From: DATNPH01 sp036703315
Lineage (GTDB): Bacteria; Cyanobacteriota; Cyanobacteriia; Cyanobacteriales; Coleofasciculaceae
Length of the DNA: 24,007 nt
Assembly (NCBI GenBank): GCA_036703315.1
Contig: DATNPH010000086.1
Location: 1 to 24,007 of the forward strand
Direction: 5' to 3'
Shown: positions 22,491 to 24,007 of the stretch, piece by piece
Numbering within the stretch: the first letter of the stretch is position 1
How the letters are laid out: each line of letters begins with the position of its first letter
Program-made: the position numbers and the translations under genes
The notes under the pieces: generated by a model
Told to the model about the DNA's origin: nothing
What the model saw: only the letters and a program-made list of their open reading frames with translations
Databases searched by the model: none

Positions 22491-22694
22491 ATGATGACAG
22501 ACGAAGAGACAATAAAGCTTGACCAGTTTCTTAAACTAATTGGGGTTGCTTCTACTGGTGGTCAAGCCAAACTAATGATTCAAGACGGTGAGGTGAAAGT
22601 CAATGGCGCGATCGAGACTCGGCGCAGTCGTAAATTAGTTCCAGGGGATTCCGTCGTGGTGCAAGGAGAAAGCTATAGGGTTGAGTTGAACTAA
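22491..22694 (+). CDS. S4-domain RNA-binding protein (YbcJ-like)
   Basis: 67 aa from ATG 22491; a TTG at 22458 would add 11 residues and is unlikely. It is a single S4 domain: KLDQFLKLIGVASTGGQAK, then IQDGEVKVNG, then RRSRKLVPGDSV and a final VVVQGESYRVEL strand. This matches the small stand-alone S4 proteins of the YbcJ type, which bind structured RNA and are thought to act around the ribosome. The full expected length of the domain is present. An AGGAA at 22473-22477 is rather far from the ATG. The partner RNA cannot be inferred. Confidence 0.85.
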   Translation: MMTDEETIKLDQFLKLIGVASTGGQAKLMIQDGEVKVNGAIETRRSRKLVPGDSVVVQGESYRVELN

Positions 22695-22851
22695 CTTGCC
22701 TCTGAGAATAGGGAGTGGTGAGTGGGAAACAAATATTTTTAGTGCAATGTTCGTGTACTCGCGTTCATGGGCGTCTAATCTGAAAATAGACAGGGGAAGA
22801 GAGACTTTCACTCTTGTGTTACCAATTTTTCAGAAAACTGTTGAGGTTACT

Positions 22852-23172
22852 ATGGGTCGTGCTTCAAAACTCAAGCAACAACGTCACCTTCAACCGCAGG
22901 ATGTTCCGAAAAGTACTCCCTCTCAAGCTAAGTACATAATCTTTGAACCAAAGAGCAAGAATTACCTGGCATTGTTGGAGTCATTAGGAGGAATGGAACG
23001 GTTAGATTGGTGCCCCCATCCAGGCGGAGCGTTTAAGTTTACCTCATCTGGTCAAGCGCAAGCCAAAGCCAAGCGGATTGTCAAGCAAAGAGGGTACTCT
23101 CTACAAGTTATTGAACTGACTACCGATGAAACCCAAATTAGTACAAAGCTTATAACTGAAGTGATTCCCTAA
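22852..23172 (+). CDS. Small basic protein of unknown function (106 aa)
   Basis: ATG 22852 has GAGG at 22843-22846 (5 nt spacing). The open frame upstream to a TTG at 22696 would add 52 residues of low plausibility and was not used. The N-terminus is basic (MGRASKLKQQRHLQPQDVPKS), followed by a compact alpha/beta-looking part: AKYIIFEPKSKNYLALLESL, LDWCPHPGGAFKFTSSGQAQ and KAKRIVKQRGYSLQVIEL. No known motif is recognised. It lies 157 bp after the S4 gene on the same strand and might share a transcript with it. Confidence 0.65.
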   Translation: MGRASKLKQQRHLQPQDVPKSTPSQAKYIIFEPKSKNYLALLESLGGMERLDWCPHPGGAFKFTSSGQAQAKAKRIVKQRGYSLQVIELTTDETQISTKLITEVIP

Positions 23173-23236
23173 GCTTGTGGAATCTTAGTATTGCCTCATC
23201 GCCGCTAGATCATTGAGTATCAATCCGTAGCGTTTA

Positions 23237-23659
23237 CTAGTTGGACTCAAACAAATCAAGCGGTAAATGACCGTACATCTCATTGATTTGCCCGTCGTAG
23301 GAAGATTGATAAGACACTAATACACCGCGATGGGTTCCTGTGTAGGAATCGAGGTAACACAATCCTGTCTTAGGGTTGAATTTTACATAAACTGATCCAT
23401 CAATAGGAGAGAGGTCGAGATTGGGGTCATAGCCTAAAGCTTCTGAATAGGTTTTTAGGGCTGATAAACCTTGAGCCATTGTATCAGCGCAAATTCCTAA
23501 AATTTGATAATCCGAATGCTGAGTGAGCAAAAGTAGCGCTTGACGAAGCAGAGCTTTCTCTGATTCCGAATTTACGGACTTTCCTTCAATGCAGTTGAAC
23601 GGCTTAAGGAGTTGTTGCGCCTCGTCAACAGTGAGATTAGTTGAGCTTTCAGTAGACAT
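23237..23659 (-). CDS. DUF1824-family protein
   Basis: 140 aa from ATG 23659. I recognise the cyanobacterial DUF1824 pattern: an N-terminal helical part (TVDEAQQLLKPFNC, EKALLRQALLLLTQHSDYQ), LGICADTMAQGLSALKTYSEA, then GSVYVKFNPKTGLCYLDSY, HRGVLVSYQSS and the ending YGHLPLDLF. It is soluble, without signal peptide or membrane helix. The biochemical function of the family is not known to me. It stands alone on the minus strand, convergent with the 106-aa gene 64 bp away. Confidence 0.8.
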   Translation of the reverse strand: MSTESSTNLTVDEAQQLLKPFNCIEGKSVNSESEKALLRQALLLLTQHSDYQILGICADTMAQGLSALKTYSEALGYDPNLDLSPIDGSVYVKFNPKTGLCYLDSYTGTHRGVLVSYQSSYDGQINEMYGHLPLDLFESN

Positions 23660-23851
23660 AAATTTTTGATAGTAGTGATAAGCAAGTCAAAACTCAAAAA
23701 TCAGAAATGTAGCAGTAGCATGACTCGTGGCTTCTACCTGTATGCTTTCTTAAATGTGGAACAGCTTCTCAAAGGAGATTGTAGGTTATTGATGCATAAG
23801 GCGGATAAAGCGCGATCGCCTCACACCTAAATCCTTATTATGTTCTGGTTA

Positions 23852-23883
23852 GTGACAACCCTTGCCCCTGACGGGGTGACAAC
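23852..23883. repeat. Direct repeat flanking a short hairpin
   Basis: GTGACAAC at 23852-23859 and 23876-23883 flanks CCCC-TGAC-GGGG. It lies just after the stop of the minus-strand gene at the window edge and could be its terminator, although no T-run is seen. Nothing else is evident in 23660-23851 except a HIP1 site. Confidence 0.3.
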
Positions 23884-23888
23884 AGAGG

Positions 23889-24007
23889 CTAGGACGTTTG
23901 CTTAATAAGCTCTAAAGCCCTTAAACCTTGCTGGTAATACTTCCGCTTATTGGGAGTTAATCTGATTAATTCCACCACAGATTCTCTATACCGTTCCACA
24001 GAATTGA
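23889..24007 (-). CDS. 3' end of a minus-strand gene (partial)
   Basis: The minus strand is open from the window edge to a TAG at 23889-23891, giving 38 residues. They include NSVERYRESVVELIRLTPNK, then YYQQGLRALELIKQTS, an amphipathic helical C-terminus with good coding character. The rest of the gene lies outside the window. The fragment is too short to assign a family. Confidence 0.65.
   Translation of the reverse strand, partial: NSVERYRESVVELIRLTPNKRKYYQQGLRALELIKQTS

Noticed and set aside
23720..23830. 36-codon plus-strand ORF starting MTRGFYLYAFLNVEQ
   Set aside because: No ribosome-binding site, and it ends in a HIP1 site with an unstructured tail. It could be a micro-ORF but nothing supports it.

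Overview
The window is cyanobacterial chromosome, most likely from a filamentous, large-genome species. About twenty copies of the HIP1 octamer GCGATCGC are scattered through genes and spacers (for example 245-252, 1044-1051, 7579-7586, 10372-10379). Heptanucleotide tandem repeats, palindromic spacer elements, zinc-ribbon Ser/Thr kinases and a DUF1824-type protein point the same way. I saw no rRNA, tRNA, CRISPR array, intact transposase or phage module.

Layout. 1-965: spacer, a small unknown protein (388-609) with a good terminator, and a decayed coding fragment. 966-3626: SKI2-like DExH RNA helicase. 3966-7122: secreted GHL10 (glycosidase-like) protein followed 22 bp later by a small secreted protein. 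7425-8663: cytosolic zinc-ribbon kinase K1. 8952-11819: a cluster acting at or outside the membrane, with a heme-c/HAMP sensor (minus strand) divergent from a PhnD-like lipoprotein and a Tat/lipoprotein Mn-superoxide dismutase. 11927-13669: membrane-inserted alpha/beta hydrolase (minus). 13891-15938: phenylacetate-CoA-ligase-like gene (minus) with the 3' stump of a former tandem paralogue, an unrelated gene fragment and a two-fold symmetric four-palindrome element between them. 16134-21669: two related membrane-anchored zinc-ribbon kinases (K2, K3) flanking a small secreted and a small membrane protein and a repeat-rich spacer holding a MITE-like element. 21887-24007: small membrane protein, S4 RNA-binding protein, two small conserved-looking proteins (one DUF1824), and the 3' end of a minus-strand gene cut by the window edge.

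Themes. (1) Envelope signalling: K2 and K3 join a zinc ribbon and kinase to one transmembrane helix and an outside domain built from the same ~55-residue module, once in K2 and twice in K3. (2) Envelope redox: the heme-c sensor has no output domain and lies back-to-back with a substrate-binding lipoprotein and an exported superoxide dismutase, which suggests, but does not prove, a joint periplasmic redox function. (3) Repeat-driven remodelling is visible at 13.9-14.4 kb and 18.8-19.4 kb. Functions come from motif reading only; no database search was possible.
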